DNA from: Ignavibacteria bacterium
GTDB taxonomy: Bacteria > Bacteroidota > Ignavibacteria > Tepidaquicellales > Tepidaquicellaceae
Direction: 5' to 3'
Assembly (NCBI GenBank): GCA_016704345.1
Contig: JADJAH010000027.1
Coordinates: 1 to 40,470, forward strand
Length of the DNA stretch: 40,470 bases
The stretch's first letter is position 1. Each line of letters starts with the position of its first letter. Under the pieces are notes generated by a model. That model had not been told where the DNA came from and did not search any database. It was given only the letters and a program-made list of their open reading frames with translations. Both the position numbers and the translations under genes were made by a program. This document shows, piece by piece, positions 8,119 through 17,700 of this stretch.

Positions 8119-9852
8119 ATGAAATTGAGATATCTTTTATTATTGAGTTTTTTGATAGTTGCTTTTGCAGGCTGCAATCAATCAACCCAAAAGAATTCAT
8201 CCAAAGATGCAGCCGATGCAATCTATTTCGGAGGCGACATCATCACGATGGAGGGCGACAGCGCTGCGTATTCTGAGGCAGTTGCGGTGAAGAACGGCAA
8301 AATAATTTTTGCTGGAAAAAAATCCGAAGCTGAAAAGCTTAAAGGCGACAGCACGAAGATGAATGATCTTAAAGGAAAGACATTGCTACCGGGATTCATT
8401 GATCCTCATATTCATGCTTCAATTGCTGCATCGGTGCTCCCGGTAGAAATTGTCTCTGCTATGGAATGGAATACTCCGAGAGGCAAGTCGGTGGTAGTAA
8501 AAGATCACGATGCCTTCATAAACCGCCTTAAGGAACTGGATAAATCATACGAAGATCCGCAAAAGGTCCTGCTCGCGTGGGGATATTTCAAGCCTTATCA
8601 CGGAAGTATTTCAAAAGATGAATTGAATTCGATTTCATTAACAAGACCAATAATAGTTTGGCAGAGATCCTGTCATGAGTTTTATCTTAATGATGCAGCG
8701 TTAAAACATTTTAATATTACCGAAGCTGATTTCAATAAGATGCCTGGTTATAGTGATTATAAAACAGGACATGTATTTGAAACCGGTTTGTTTGTGGTTA
8801 CAAAACCTGTACTTGATTACATATCCAATCCGGCGCAGTTCAGCAAAGGACTTGAAATGATGACCGATGTAATACACAAAGGCGGTCTGACAACAATTTG
8901 CGAGCAGGGCTTTCCGCAGGTTGATCTAAATCTGGAACAGTCACTTATTTCAAAAGAGATCAACAAACCATCTACGCCATTTCGTTATGCGATGGTTCCT
9001 AACGCAATGTACTTCTATCCGATATTGAAAAGCGGCAGTAAAGTGCTGGCTTTCTGCGACTCGCTTATAAACACAGGCAAGGATAACATGGATTATGTGA
9101 AGGCGGTAAAATTTTATGTTGACGGCGCGATCTTCAGTCAACTTATGATAATGAGCCAGCCGTATGAAGATCATCATCACGGCGAATGGATGATGCAACC
9201 CAAAGAGCAGGATGACGTTTTTGAAACTTTCTATAAAGCAGGTTGGGATATTCACATTCATGTAAACGGAGACGGAGGTCTTGATACTTTACTTGCAATA
9301 ATTGACAGGGCAAGAACATCAACTCCGAATTCAACATCAAAGATCTTTCTTGAACATTACGGCTATGCAAGACAGGATCAGCATGAAAAGGTCGCAAAGT
9401 ATGGCATACTGGTTTCAAATAATCCATATTACTATTACGAACTTTCAGGTCCATATTCAAAAGAAGGACTCGGACCGGAACGGGCATCTAAAATATCGTC
9501 AATTGGCTCACTTGAAAAACTAAAAGTTCCTCTTTCATTTCATTCGGATTATTTCATGGCACCGGCGGATCCTTTGCTGCTGGTGTGGTCTGCGGTCAAC
9601 CGTATAAATAGCAATGGTGATGTATTAGCTCCGGAAGAAAAAGTGGGCCTGTTTACCGCAATAAAAGCTGTTACCATTGAAGCTGCGAGAAGCATACGAA
9701 TGGAAAAAGAGATCGGAACAATTTCAGCAGGAAAGAAAGCTGACTTTGTAATACTTGAAGAGAATCCTTTTAAGATTGATCCGGTGAAGATAAAGGATAT
9801 CAGCATTTACTCAACTGTGTTTGAAGGAAAAGAATTTAAAATTCAGAGATAG
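8119..9852 (+). CDS. Amidohydrolase-family lipoprotein (YtcJ-like)
   Basis: 577 residues. The N-terminus is a lipoprotein signal (hydrophobic 5-17, lipobox AFAGC with Cys19), so the enzyme is predicted to be membrane-anchored outside the cytoplasm. Amidohydrolase-superfamily metal site: HxH in 'GFIDPHIHAS' (His97, His99), Lys331 in 'KFYVDGA', His379/His381 in 'HIHVNGDGG', His413 in 'FLEHYGY' and Asp477 in 'SFHSDYFMAPADP'. The C-terminus (SAGKKADFVILEENPF) is the usual beta-sandwich return strand. Overall this matches the YtcJ-like branch (amidohydrolase 3), metal-dependent hydrolases of C-N bonds; the substrate cannot be predicted. Start 8119 is the only ATG giving the full signal. The lipase gene begins 51 bp downstream, suggesting co-transcription. 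Confidence 0.9.
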   Translation: MKLRYLLLLSFLIVAFAGCNQSTQKNSSKDAADAIYFGGDIITMEGDSAAYSEAVAVKNGKIIFAGKKSEAEKLKGDSTKMNDLKGKTLLPGFIDPHIHASIAASVLPVEIVSAMEWNTPRGKSVVVKDHDAFINRLKELDKSYEDPQKVLLAWGYFKPYHGSISKDELNSISLTRPIIVWQRSCHEFYLNDAALKHFNITEADFNKMPGYSDYKTGHVFETGLFVVTKPVLDYISNPAQFSKGLEMMTDVIHKGGLTTICEQGFPQVDLNLEQSLISKEINKPSTPFRYAMVPNAMYFYPILKSGSKVLAFCDSLINTGKDNMDYVKAVKFYVDGAIFSQLMIMSQPYEDHHHGEWMMQPKEQDDVFETFYKAGWDIHIHVNGDGGLDTLLAIIDRARTSTPNSTSKIFLEHYGYARQDQHEKVAKYGILVSNNPYYYYELSGPYSKEGLGPERASKISSIGSLEKLKVPLSFHSDYFMAPADPLLLVWSAVNRINSNGDVLAPEEKVGLFTAIKAVTIEAARSIRMEKEIGTISAGKKADFVILEENPFKIDPVKIKDISIYSTVFEGKEFKIQR

Positions 9853-9903
9853 GCAGTAATTTATTTTTCATCATTAAAAATCAATTTCTAAAAGGGAACA
9901 ATT

Positions 9904-11127
9904 ATGAAGAAGATTTCACAAACCCATTTACAACTGAAGTTCTGTACTCTGTTAATTCTGGCTTTTCATGCAATGTCGTTGGCTGTAGCACAGGATATGA
10001 CAGGCTTTGATCCGAATGCCAATCTTGTACCTGATTTTAAACTCACTCCATTTTATGAAAGCAGATTCGAATACATTGGAAGAAAGCCGGGTGATTTACT
10101 AAAGAAGGAATCTGTTCAGGCACCTGAAGGTGCTGTAGCATGGAGGGTAATGTATGTATCTCGTACCTGGGACGATCGTTTGGTTCCTGTAACAGGATTA
10201 ATTATTGCACCAGCAACTCCAAGCAGTAAGCCGCGACCGATTTTAAACTGGCTTCATGGTACTACCGGTGGAGCGAGAAATTGTGCGCCTTCACTTGCGG
10301 ATAATCCAGCTGTGACTCTTGTTCAGCGTTCTGAAACAGTTCCGATAGATTATGGAGTGCCATACCTGACTGATTTTCTTGAAAAGGGTTATATAGTAGT
10401 TGCTACAGATTATTATGGACAGGGCGGACCCGGTATTCATCAATACTTTGCCGGAAATACCAGTGCAAGAAATGGATTGGATATTGCACGAGCTTCTCAT
10501 CAGATAGAAGAGCTCAACGCAGGTTTTGAACTTCTTACTTTTGGCTGGTCTCAGGGCGGTCATGCAGCACTTTTTACAGGTGAAGAGCAACCGGATTATG
10601 CACCTGAATTTAATCAGCTTGGAGTTGCAGCGCTTGCTCCCGGAAATCTTGTCGGTCTCCACTTTGTAAACATTCCGCACATTTATGTTTTGGCAAGATC
10701 AATGAATTCTGCTTACAATGCACCATTGACCGGATTTACCGAAGAAGGGTTGGCTTTAATTAATGAAGCCGGAAATGTTTCAATCACCGGAGTTTTCAAA
10801 GAATCTTTAAAATATAAGGGTCCATTCTTCACAGGTGATTTTGATCCGGCAATGAGAATGGCATTTGAAATGAATGAACCCGGAAAGCGAATATCAGTAG
10901 CTCCTATTTTACTTGTACATGGAACTAGCGATAATGTCGTTGATCCTGAACTCACGAAAACATTTTTACCAATTGCCCTAGAAATTGGAGATACAATCAA
11001 AGTCTCCTGGTACCAGGATCATGATCACAGATCAACAATTGCAGAAGGTAAAAGTGAAGTTCTGAAATGGTTTGATGATAGATTAGATGGCAAGCCTGCT
11101 CCAAATGATAGTTCGGTAAAAAAATAA
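9904..11127 (+). CDS. Secreted alpha/beta hydrolase, secretory lipase-like
   Basis: 407 residues with an N-terminal signal peptide ending near AVAQD (residues 27-31). The alpha/beta-hydrolase fold is evident: 'PILNWLHGTTGG' before the core, nucleophile elbow GWSQGG with Ser216, acid Asp343 in 'LLVHGTSDNVVD', and histidine in 'YQDHDHRS' (His373 or His375). The block 'GYIVVATDYYGQGGPG' is typical of the secretory lipase family (LIP, PF03583), which hydrolyses carboxyl esters or acylglycerols outside the cell. AAGGGA lies 7 bases upstream of the ATG. It follows the amidohydrolase at 51 bp on the same strand and probably shares its promoter. No terminator hairpin is visible after it. Confidence 0.85.
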   Translation: MKKISQTHLQLKFCTLLILAFHAMSLAVAQDMTGFDPNANLVPDFKLTPFYESRFEYIGRKPGDLLKKESVQAPEGAVAWRVMYVSRTWDDRLVPVTGLIIAPATPSSKPRPILNWLHGTTGGARNCAPSLADNPAVTLVQRSETVPIDYGVPYLTDFLEKGYIVVATDYYGQGGPGIHQYFAGNTSARNGLDIARASHQIEELNAGFELLTFGWSQGGHAALFTGEEQPDYAPEFNQLGVAALAPGNLVGLHFVNIPHIYVLARSMNSAYNAPLTGFTEEGLALINEAGNVSITGVFKESLKYKGPFFTGDFDPAMRMAFEMNEPGKRISVAPILLVHGTSDNVVDPELTKTFLPIALEIGDTIKVSWYQDHDHRSTIAEGKSEVLKWFDDRLDGKPAPNDSSVKK

Positions 11128-11648
11128 AATCTCAATTAATTAACATAAAATAAACTTTCATTCAATGGATTGAAGAACTTCTGGAATGGAGCTTGATTTC
11201 TGGAGTTGACGGGTCGTGTATTTGTTGGGAATACTTTCGCTAATACTCTTTCTTGAAGCCTGCCGTTTAGATCCTCTTCTGGAATACTAAGTAGCTTGTA
11301 GTCTTTGTATGCAATTCTTCATAGAGGAATAAACCACACGACAGTATTTCCAGAGTCTCATCTGACCAAAACGTTTTACTAATAGTGCAATTAGTTCGAA
11401 CCATTTACATAGAATAAAATCATTTCCGCTTTCTTTTGAACCCCCGATAGAATCATTCGGGGGCAGGCTAAGAAAGATTGACAAAGAAAAGTCGAACGCT
11501 GCCGTATAATTGCCTGCATGGGCATTCTTGACATAAGTTTCATTGTGCTTGTGGCAGACAGGCCTAAAAATCGCTCGCAATGGCTGCAAGAATTTAACTC
11601 CTCGCCCGACAGAAGAGCGCTGTCGGACTTCGTCAAACAGAAATTCTT

Positions 11649-11743
11649 GCCTGCCTGCATTGAGTGAATCCCATCTATTCTCTGCAGGCAGGCCCGCCTG
11701 CCAAAATGCATTCCAAGATTTGCTGGAAAGTGGGCGGGCAGGC
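11649..11743. repeat. Compound CCTGCC hairpin element, copy A
   Basis: Two hairpins in tandem. The first has arms GCCTGCCTGCA and TGCAGGCAGGC around a 23-base spacer (11649-11693). The second runs from CCCGCCTGCC to GGCGGGCAGGC (11694-11743) and contains the family core AATGCATTCC. The first hairpin is nearly identical to that of copy B 135 bp away, indicating recent duplication. Confidence 0.75.
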
Positions 11744-11783
11744 TACGCAAATGCTCACAATTTTTTAACGGCAATTATACGAA

Positions 11784-11879
11784 GGCCTGCCTGCATTGAG
11801 TAAATCCCGTCTATTCTCTGCAGGCAGGCCTGTCTGCCATCATGCATTTTCAAATCAGGAGGAATTATGACAGGCAGGC
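11784..11879. repeat. Compound CCTGCC hairpin element, copy B
   Basis: GGCCTGCCTGCA (11784-11795) pairs with TGCAGGCAGGCC (11819-11830). A second hairpin, CTGCC...GGCAG, follows to 11879 and contains ATGCATTTTC. Its first spacer differs from copy A by only a few bases. Confidence 0.75.
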
Positions 11880-12067
11880 GGGTTGTTTTTTCCGAATCGA
11901 AAAAATCCTAATGCTCCAGCTTATTTTCGATATAATTTTCGTTGTTGAAAAACGTATTGGACAGCAATGAATTTTTATTCGCACACCATCTTTTTTGGCA
12001 TTTCCCATTGCGTAAAGTGTGACTATTTTTTCAAAGAAAAAAAACAAATCTGTTAAGGAGGATCGTT

Positions 12068-13511
12068 ATGAAAATTGTAATCATTGCTTTTTTTTTTCTT
12101 TGCAACTATTCTGAATCAGAATACCTCTGCTCAGTGGAGCAATGTCTCCACCGGACTTGGCAACAAGCAAGTATTTTCATTCACAAACAACAGCACTAAT
12201 TTATTTGCCGGAACATTCAACTACGGACTTTATACATCCACTGATAACGGCATGAACTGGACTATGGCAGGCATTGGATTGAACAACCGCGTTGTATTTT
12301 CTCTGACTACGTTCGGTAACTATTTATATGCAGGTACTGATATTGGTATATGGAGAACTTCAAACAACGGAGCTTACTGGACTTTGATTGGAATAAACAA
12401 CAATACGATTTATTCTCTGGCATCAAACACAACCCGTATATTCGCTGGTCTCCATACTTCGGGTTTGTTCTATTCATCGGGAGGCTCAAACTGGTTTATA
12501 AGTTCACTGAATGTAATAAACATAAAGTCAATTGCTGTGAACGGAAATTTCATTCTTGCCGGAGCAGGCGGTAATGCCGGCGTGCATTTGTCAACTAACA
12601 ACGGCAATAACTGGACTGCTACTTCCCTTAACAACAAATCTGTTTACTCATTAGCAATGAACGGAAGCAATGCTTACGCGGGCACCGGCGGAGGTGTATA
12701 TTATTCGCGTGATAGCGGATACACCTGGACGCGTTCATCCCTGAATAACGATCTTATATATTCGCTGGCTGTAGCCGGTAGTGCGGTGTATGCAGGAACA
12801 GAATTGAACGGAGTATTTCTGTCAACTGATAACGGATTGAACTGGTCACAACTGAATGACGGATTGCCCGCCGGCATAACCATTTATTCTTTGTACATAT
12901 ACAATAACCATGTGTATGCCGGAGCTTCGGTGAATGGCGTTTACAGAAGACCGATCATTGAACTCCCCGTTACTTTGAACCAAAGAATCTTCATGCAAGG
13001 ATCTTATAATCCCGTAACCGATGCAATGGTCAGCGATACAGTTTCTGTTTATTTAAGAAATGCCGCCTCACCGTACGAGGTTCTTGATTTTGTAAGTGCC
13101 GTAGTTGATTCATCCGGCTACGCATCATTCGAATTTTCAAATGCGGTTAATGGTGTGGACTATTACATCCAGCTCGAACACAGGAACTCATTGGAAACAT
13201 GGAGCAATATGCCGCAGCAGTTCTCGGGAAATTCATTGAACTACGACTTCACGACGGATGCAAGTCAGGCATTCGGTAACAATATAATACAGGTTAATGC
13301 TTCGCCTATAAGGTTTGGCATTTACAGCGGCGACACGGATCAGGACGGAACTATAGACGCAAGCGATCTCAGCATGATAGACAATGATGCAACCGCATTT
13401 GTAAGTGGTTACGCAGTGACTGATCTTACTGGTGACAGTTTTGTTGACGGAAGTGATTTTGCAATAGCAGATAACAATGCTTCGAATTTCGTATCTGTAG
13501 TTCGGCCGTGA
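12068..13511 (+). CDS. Secreted Ycf48/BNR-like propeller protein with dockerin-like tail; frame crosses a 10-T run
   Basis: A strong AAGGAGG precedes ATG 12068, whose frame (MKIVIIAFFF) runs into ten T's (12088-12097) and then leaves the main frame. Removing one T joins it to the long ORF and gives a clean signal peptide ending near NTSAQ. Without that, the ORF would start at TTG 12084. The mature part has about seven 'LFAGTFNYGLYTSTDNGMNW'-type repeats, i.e. a BNR/Ycf48-like propeller (to about 12955). Then comes the ~180-residue C-terminal module shared with three other proteins here, ending in two calcium-loop motifs (DTDQDGTIDASD and DLTGDSFVDGSD) and a terminal RP. Predicted secreted or surface protein of unknown ligand. 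Unlike the three other carriers of the module, it has no ~490-aa helical gene beside it. Confidence 0.8.
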
Positions 13512-13874
13512 AAGCTATAAAGTGATTTGCCGGAGACTGTAGTTCATGAGAGACACATTGAAGAAATATTTGAATAGTGAAGCCCGATACTTCTGTTGTC
13601 CCTGCTGATGAGGCGAAGAATGTTTCAACTTTCGTAATGTGAATTCGACCCACCCCCTAACCCCCTCCGGGGAGGGGGAGGTTGTTTTAATGTTTGTAAT
13701 GTGATTGAGACCCACCCCTTTGTCCCCTGCCTGCAAGAATGCATTCCAAATTTAAATGGCAAGTGTGCAGGCCCGCCTGCAGAGAGTGTAATTGATTCGC
13801 CGACTGCGGGCAGGCCGAGAGCAGAACTTGTTTTGTCTTCGGCGGGCAGGCAGGCCCTCCAAGAAGGGGAAAAT
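13512..13874. repeat. Repeat-filled gap: palindromic G-rich repeat and CCTGCC elements
   Basis: It begins right after the propeller gene's stop. 13646-13690 is one unit of the palindromic family (ATTCGACCCACCCC, then CCCCCTCC..GGAGGGGG), and a partial unit follows at 13707. 13736-13858 holds CCTGCC hairpin elements (CCTGCCTGCA start, core GAATGCATTCC and ATTTAAATGGCAAG, then GCGGGCAGGC and GGCGGGCAGGCAGG). No gene. Confidence 0.65.
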
Positions 13875-14339
13875 TTAATCCAGCTCGAACTCCCCCTCCT
13901 TGGAGGGGGCTGGGGGGTGGGTGATGATGCCAGGCAGATCGTTCTTATGCAACTCGACCCAGTTGGTAATGGCTCTCACTACTTCACTCAAGTCTGTTTT
14001 GACATCCTCGTCTTTAAACCTCAGAAATCTTACACCAAGAGACTCAAGTTTTTCCTGTCTGGCTCTGTCTTTTTCTTCAGCTTCCTCATTGTCGTGGACA
14101 ATGCCATCAATCTCTATTGCAAGCATGAGGTCTTTGCAAAAGAAATCAACGATGTAATTGTCTATAGGTCTTTGGCGGTCGAAGTCGAAGCCAAGTAATT
14201 TGTTTCCTTTAAGTTCATTCCAAAGGAGTTTCTCTGATGCTGTCATGTTTTTTCTGAGTTTGCGGGCAAGTTCTTTTAGTGCCTTGTTGTAAGGAAGGAT
14301 AAGGCGGCGATTTCCGGAATTTGATTTTGGAATCTGCAT
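13875..14339 (-). CDS. DUF559-domain endonuclease (Vsr-like fold), C-terminus encoded by a repeat
   Basis: 154 residues. Residues 16-125 match DUF559: 'LRKNMTASEKLLWNELKGNK', 'FDFDRQRPIDNYIVDFFC' and 'LAIEIDG..H', with the PD-(D/E)XK-type residues Asp65, Glu76, Asp78 and His82, then 'LESLGVRFLRF'. The family is related to Vsr nucleases; its substrate is not established. The last ~15 residues (HPPAPSKEGEFELD) are a translation of the neighbouring CCCTCC..GGAGGGGG palindrome, so the ORF runs into the repeat. The gene is isolated, opposite in strand to the gene before it, and has the same repeat family on both sides (13646-13925 and 14464-14757). The start at 14339 is the first ATG of the ORF. 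Confidence 0.85.
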   Translation of the reverse strand: MQIPKSNSGNRRLILPYNKALKELARKLRKNMTASEKLLWNELKGNKLLGFDFDRQRPIDNYIVDFFCKDLMLAIEIDGIVHDNEEAEEKDRARQEKLESLGVRFLRFKDEDVKTDLSEVVRAITNWVELHKNDLPGIITHPPAPSKEGEFELD

Positions 14340-14463
14340 AGTTGTCTTTTAAATATTAGCATTTTGGAGATTGGATTATGGAATTCATTCTCCTGAGGCA
14401 TCTTTGCAAAATTAGTATAAAGTCTTGAGTTAGGCAAGTTTGTGATTTTTGAAATGAGATTCC

Positions 14464-14757
14464 GACTCACTCCCGGGCCTCTCCGGGGAGGGGGAGAGTG
14501 TTTCAAGTTTTGTAATGTGTATTCGACCCACCCCCCGGCCCCCTCCGGAGGAGGGGGTGGTGGTTTCAAGTTTCGTAATGTGTATTCGACCCACCCCCCG
14601 GCCCCCTCCAAGGAGGGGGAGGTTGTTTCAATTTTCGTAACGTGTATTCAACCCACCCCCTTGGTCCCCCTCCAAGGAGGGGGAGGTTGTTTCAATTTTC
14701 GTAACGTGTATTCGACCCACCCCCTAGGTCCCCCTCCAAGGAGGTGGAAATTTTAAA
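14464..14757. repeat. Tandem array of five ~62-bp palindromic units
   Basis: Five units, each with GTATTC(G/A)ACCCACCCCC, a palindromic CCCCCTCC..GGAGGGGG core and a TTTCAA(G/T)TTT(C/T)GTAA spacer. Units 3-5 differ by only a few bases. The array ends 8 bp after the stop codon of the minus-strand surface gene (14765) and lies 125 bp upstream of the DUF559 start. A transcript through it would form repeated strong hairpins, which could act as a terminator for the surface gene. Confidence 0.8.
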
Positions 14758-14764
14758 TTGATCC

Positions 14765-17700
14765 TCAAGGTCTGACTGCCGACACAAAGTTTGCCGCGTT
14801 GTTATCGGCTATCGCAAAGTCAGTTCCGTCAACAAAGTCATCTCCGGTCAAATCTGTTGCAACATATCCTCCGACAAAATTCGAAGCATCATTATCGATT
14901 GCGCTGACATCAGTGGCATCTACTGTTCCATCTTGATTCACATCTCCGCTGTAAATCGCAAACCTAACCGGCGTTGCATCGACTTGAACCATGTTGTTTC
15001 CATATGCCTTTGAAGAGTTTGATGTGAAGTCATAGTTCATTGTCGCGGCAACTGTAATGAGCTCTCCTCCGGGCTTGCTCCATGTTTCAATTGTGTTTCT
15101 GTGTTTGACTGCAATGTAATACATTCCGCTTGGTGCATCATAAAATCTGAACGAGCAACTTAATGTCACGGGATCAATGAAAGATTTTGCGGAATCTATT
15201 CTGCTAAATGGCGAAACAATTTCATGAAGAAATGCTTTTACTGTGTCACCGGCGCTCAATTCATCTGTATTTGAGATGTAATATCCTTCGGGTATTACTT
15301 TCACAATTACTGTTGATGAAATTAAAGTTACAGTGGCCGGGTTTGATTGACCGCTAATGTTTCCGTGTACATCTTCGGCAGCAATTCTATATACAAAAGA
15401 AGAATCGGATGAAAACAAGTTGTCGGTATAGTTCAGTGTTGTAGAGGTACCGATCAAAATGTTATTTCTGTAAATGTTGTATTGCCTTAAGTCTGTTTCT
15501 GGATTTTGACTCCAGTTAAGAATTACATTGCTGCCTGATTGTCCGGCAGTCAGATTTGAAGGAGGGATTGGGGCAAGATTGTCAATGCTATAACCGCTAA
15601 GAATATTTGAGCGCCAGAGACTGGCTGAAGAATTGGATGATGCTGTGATTCGGAAGAAGTAGGTATTATTTCCTGAAATTCCCGAATCAAGAGGTGTGTG
15701 AATTTCTGCTGTGTAAAAAGCATTATGTGTACCAAATACTGTCGCGACAGAAATCCAATTGTATCCGTTCATGTTAGGAGGTAAGCTTCTTTCAATCTGA
15801 TAGTTGACACCACCTATCTCGCTCAAGGGAACATCAAATGCGCTTCTTGCGAATCTCAGATTTACAAATCCTCCCTGATCTCCGGACACATCTTTCACGG
15901 ACAGAATATTGGGATGAACATTAGGAGAAGATGTAAAATATACAAAGCACTTTCCCATAAGATTATTGGTCTGATGGGCGCCGATTATAAGATCAGAATG
16001 TCCGTCTCCGTTCAGATCTCCTGCAGATGAAATTGAATTGCCGAAACTGGTATTTATACCTTCACCTGTCATTTCGATATCAGATACATTATTCATAGCA
16101 GGACCACCATAAAAGACAAACGCCTGACCTGTATAATTGTTGTAAGTTGAAGAACCTACTATTACATCATCGTATCCATCATCATTAATATCTCCTGCTA
16201 TAGAAACTGCCTGTCCAAAAGTGTATGTCAATGGTAATTCTCCTGTTAATACTACATCCGGACTAATATTCATAACAGTTCCGCCATAATAAATATATGC
16301 TCTTCCCGATCCATTGTATGCCCGATTCGCCCCAACTATTGCATCAGAAAATCCGTCTCCGTTTACATCACCGGCTGAAGAAACAGACCGGCCAAAATAA
16401 TCATCGGTTGCCTCACCTGTCAAAGTAACATCTGCAACGTTGTTCATACTTCCACCGCCGTAAAAGACAATTGCTTTGCCGGTGTTATTTCTAAATCCGC
16501 GTGCACCAACAATTACGTCAAAGTATCCGTCTCCGTTCACATCTCCGGCGGATGAAACTGAACATCCGAAATAATAATTTGCTGAATCACCGTTCATTAT
16601 TACATCAGCCGTATTATTCATGCCGGTTCCTCCATAGTAAATATACGCTCTTCCGTTATTCGAATTAAAACTGAAATCCTCAGAGCCGACTATCACATCA
16701 GTAAAGCCGTCTCCGTTCACATCTCCGGCGCCGGCAACACTTATACCAAAATAGTCATTCGCATTAACGCCTGTCAATGTGACATCAGCAGTATTATTCA
16801 TGTTTACTCCGCCGTAGTAAATATAAGCTCTGCCTTTATATGAACTATAGCCCCATGCACCGACGATCACATCAGAAAAACCGTCACCGTTTACATCTCC
16901 GGCATGTGAAACTGAATGGCCGAAGCGACTATTTGTTGCTTCTCCACCGAGTGAAACATCTGCAATGTTATCCATATTTACTCCCCCAAGAAAAATGTAA
17001 GCATCACCTGCAACAGCACCACCGGCAGAATGAGGAGCACCAATTATCAAATCATCGTATCCATCAGCATTAACATCGCCCGCAGTAGAAACTGAAGAAC
17101 CCAGTTCACGCAAAATTGCAGCACCGCTCATGTTAAGATCTGAAATGATAGTTCCGTTCATTCCGTACATGTACAGATAAGACTTACCTGTACTGCCGTT
17201 GAAACCGTAAGCACCCGCGATCACATCAGAAAAGCCGTCTCCGTTTACATCACCTGCGCTTGATACTGAAACTCCAAAGTAGTTTGATGATCCTTCGCCT
17301 GTTAATGTATGATCAACTATGCCGTTCATTGATTCTCCCCCAAGATAAATATATGCGCGTCCGGTAGCAGAATAATAAGCAAACTTCTCGCCGATAATTA
17401 CATCCGAGTATCCGTCACCGTTTACGTCTCCTGCATTTGAAACTGAATTGCCGAAGTTAGTTAGTGTTGTTCCCGACATTGTAACATCAGGTGAGTCATC
17501 CATCGCCGAACCGCCAAAGTATACAAATGCTCTGCCATTGCCTCCGTCATAACTCGATGCGCTGATAATCAGATCTGAGTAACCGTCGCCGTTGACATCC
17601 TCTGCTGTTGAGACGGATTCCCCGAATAATATATTGGGTGAATCTCCTGTAAAGATGATATCAACTGTGTTGTCCATTGATAAATCTCCGTAATAGACAT

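Larger units (their letters stand above)
11128..12067. repeat. Gene-free region rich in CCTGCC hairpin elements
   Basis: About 940 bp without a convincing gene. The ORFs seen on the minus strand (11287-11774) and plus strand (11543-11803) run through the repeats and show no family likeness. It contains two compound CCTGCC elements (11649-11743 and 11784-11879), described separately. 12040-12067 carries the Shine-Dalgarno for the next gene. Confidence 0.55.

Noticed and set aside
11287..11803. Overlapping ORFs on both strands in the 11.1-12.0 kb gap
   Set aside because: They cross the CCTGCC elements, lack ribosome sites and match no family; I briefly considered a four-helix-bundle (S23-like) remnant but the residues do not fit.
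13300..13511. Dockerin-like tails as evidence for a cellulosome
   Set aside because: No cohesin, scaffoldin or glycoside hydrolase domain is present in the window; the loops alone do not show cohesin binding.
14276..14756. ORFs on both strands with proline/glycine-rich peptides
   Set aside because: They are translations of the palindromic array and have no ribosome site or family likeness.
14464..14757. Regular ~62-bp repeats resembling a CRISPR array
   Set aside because: The whole unit including the 'spacer' is repeated, the palindrome is G/C-homopolymeric, and no cas gene is present.
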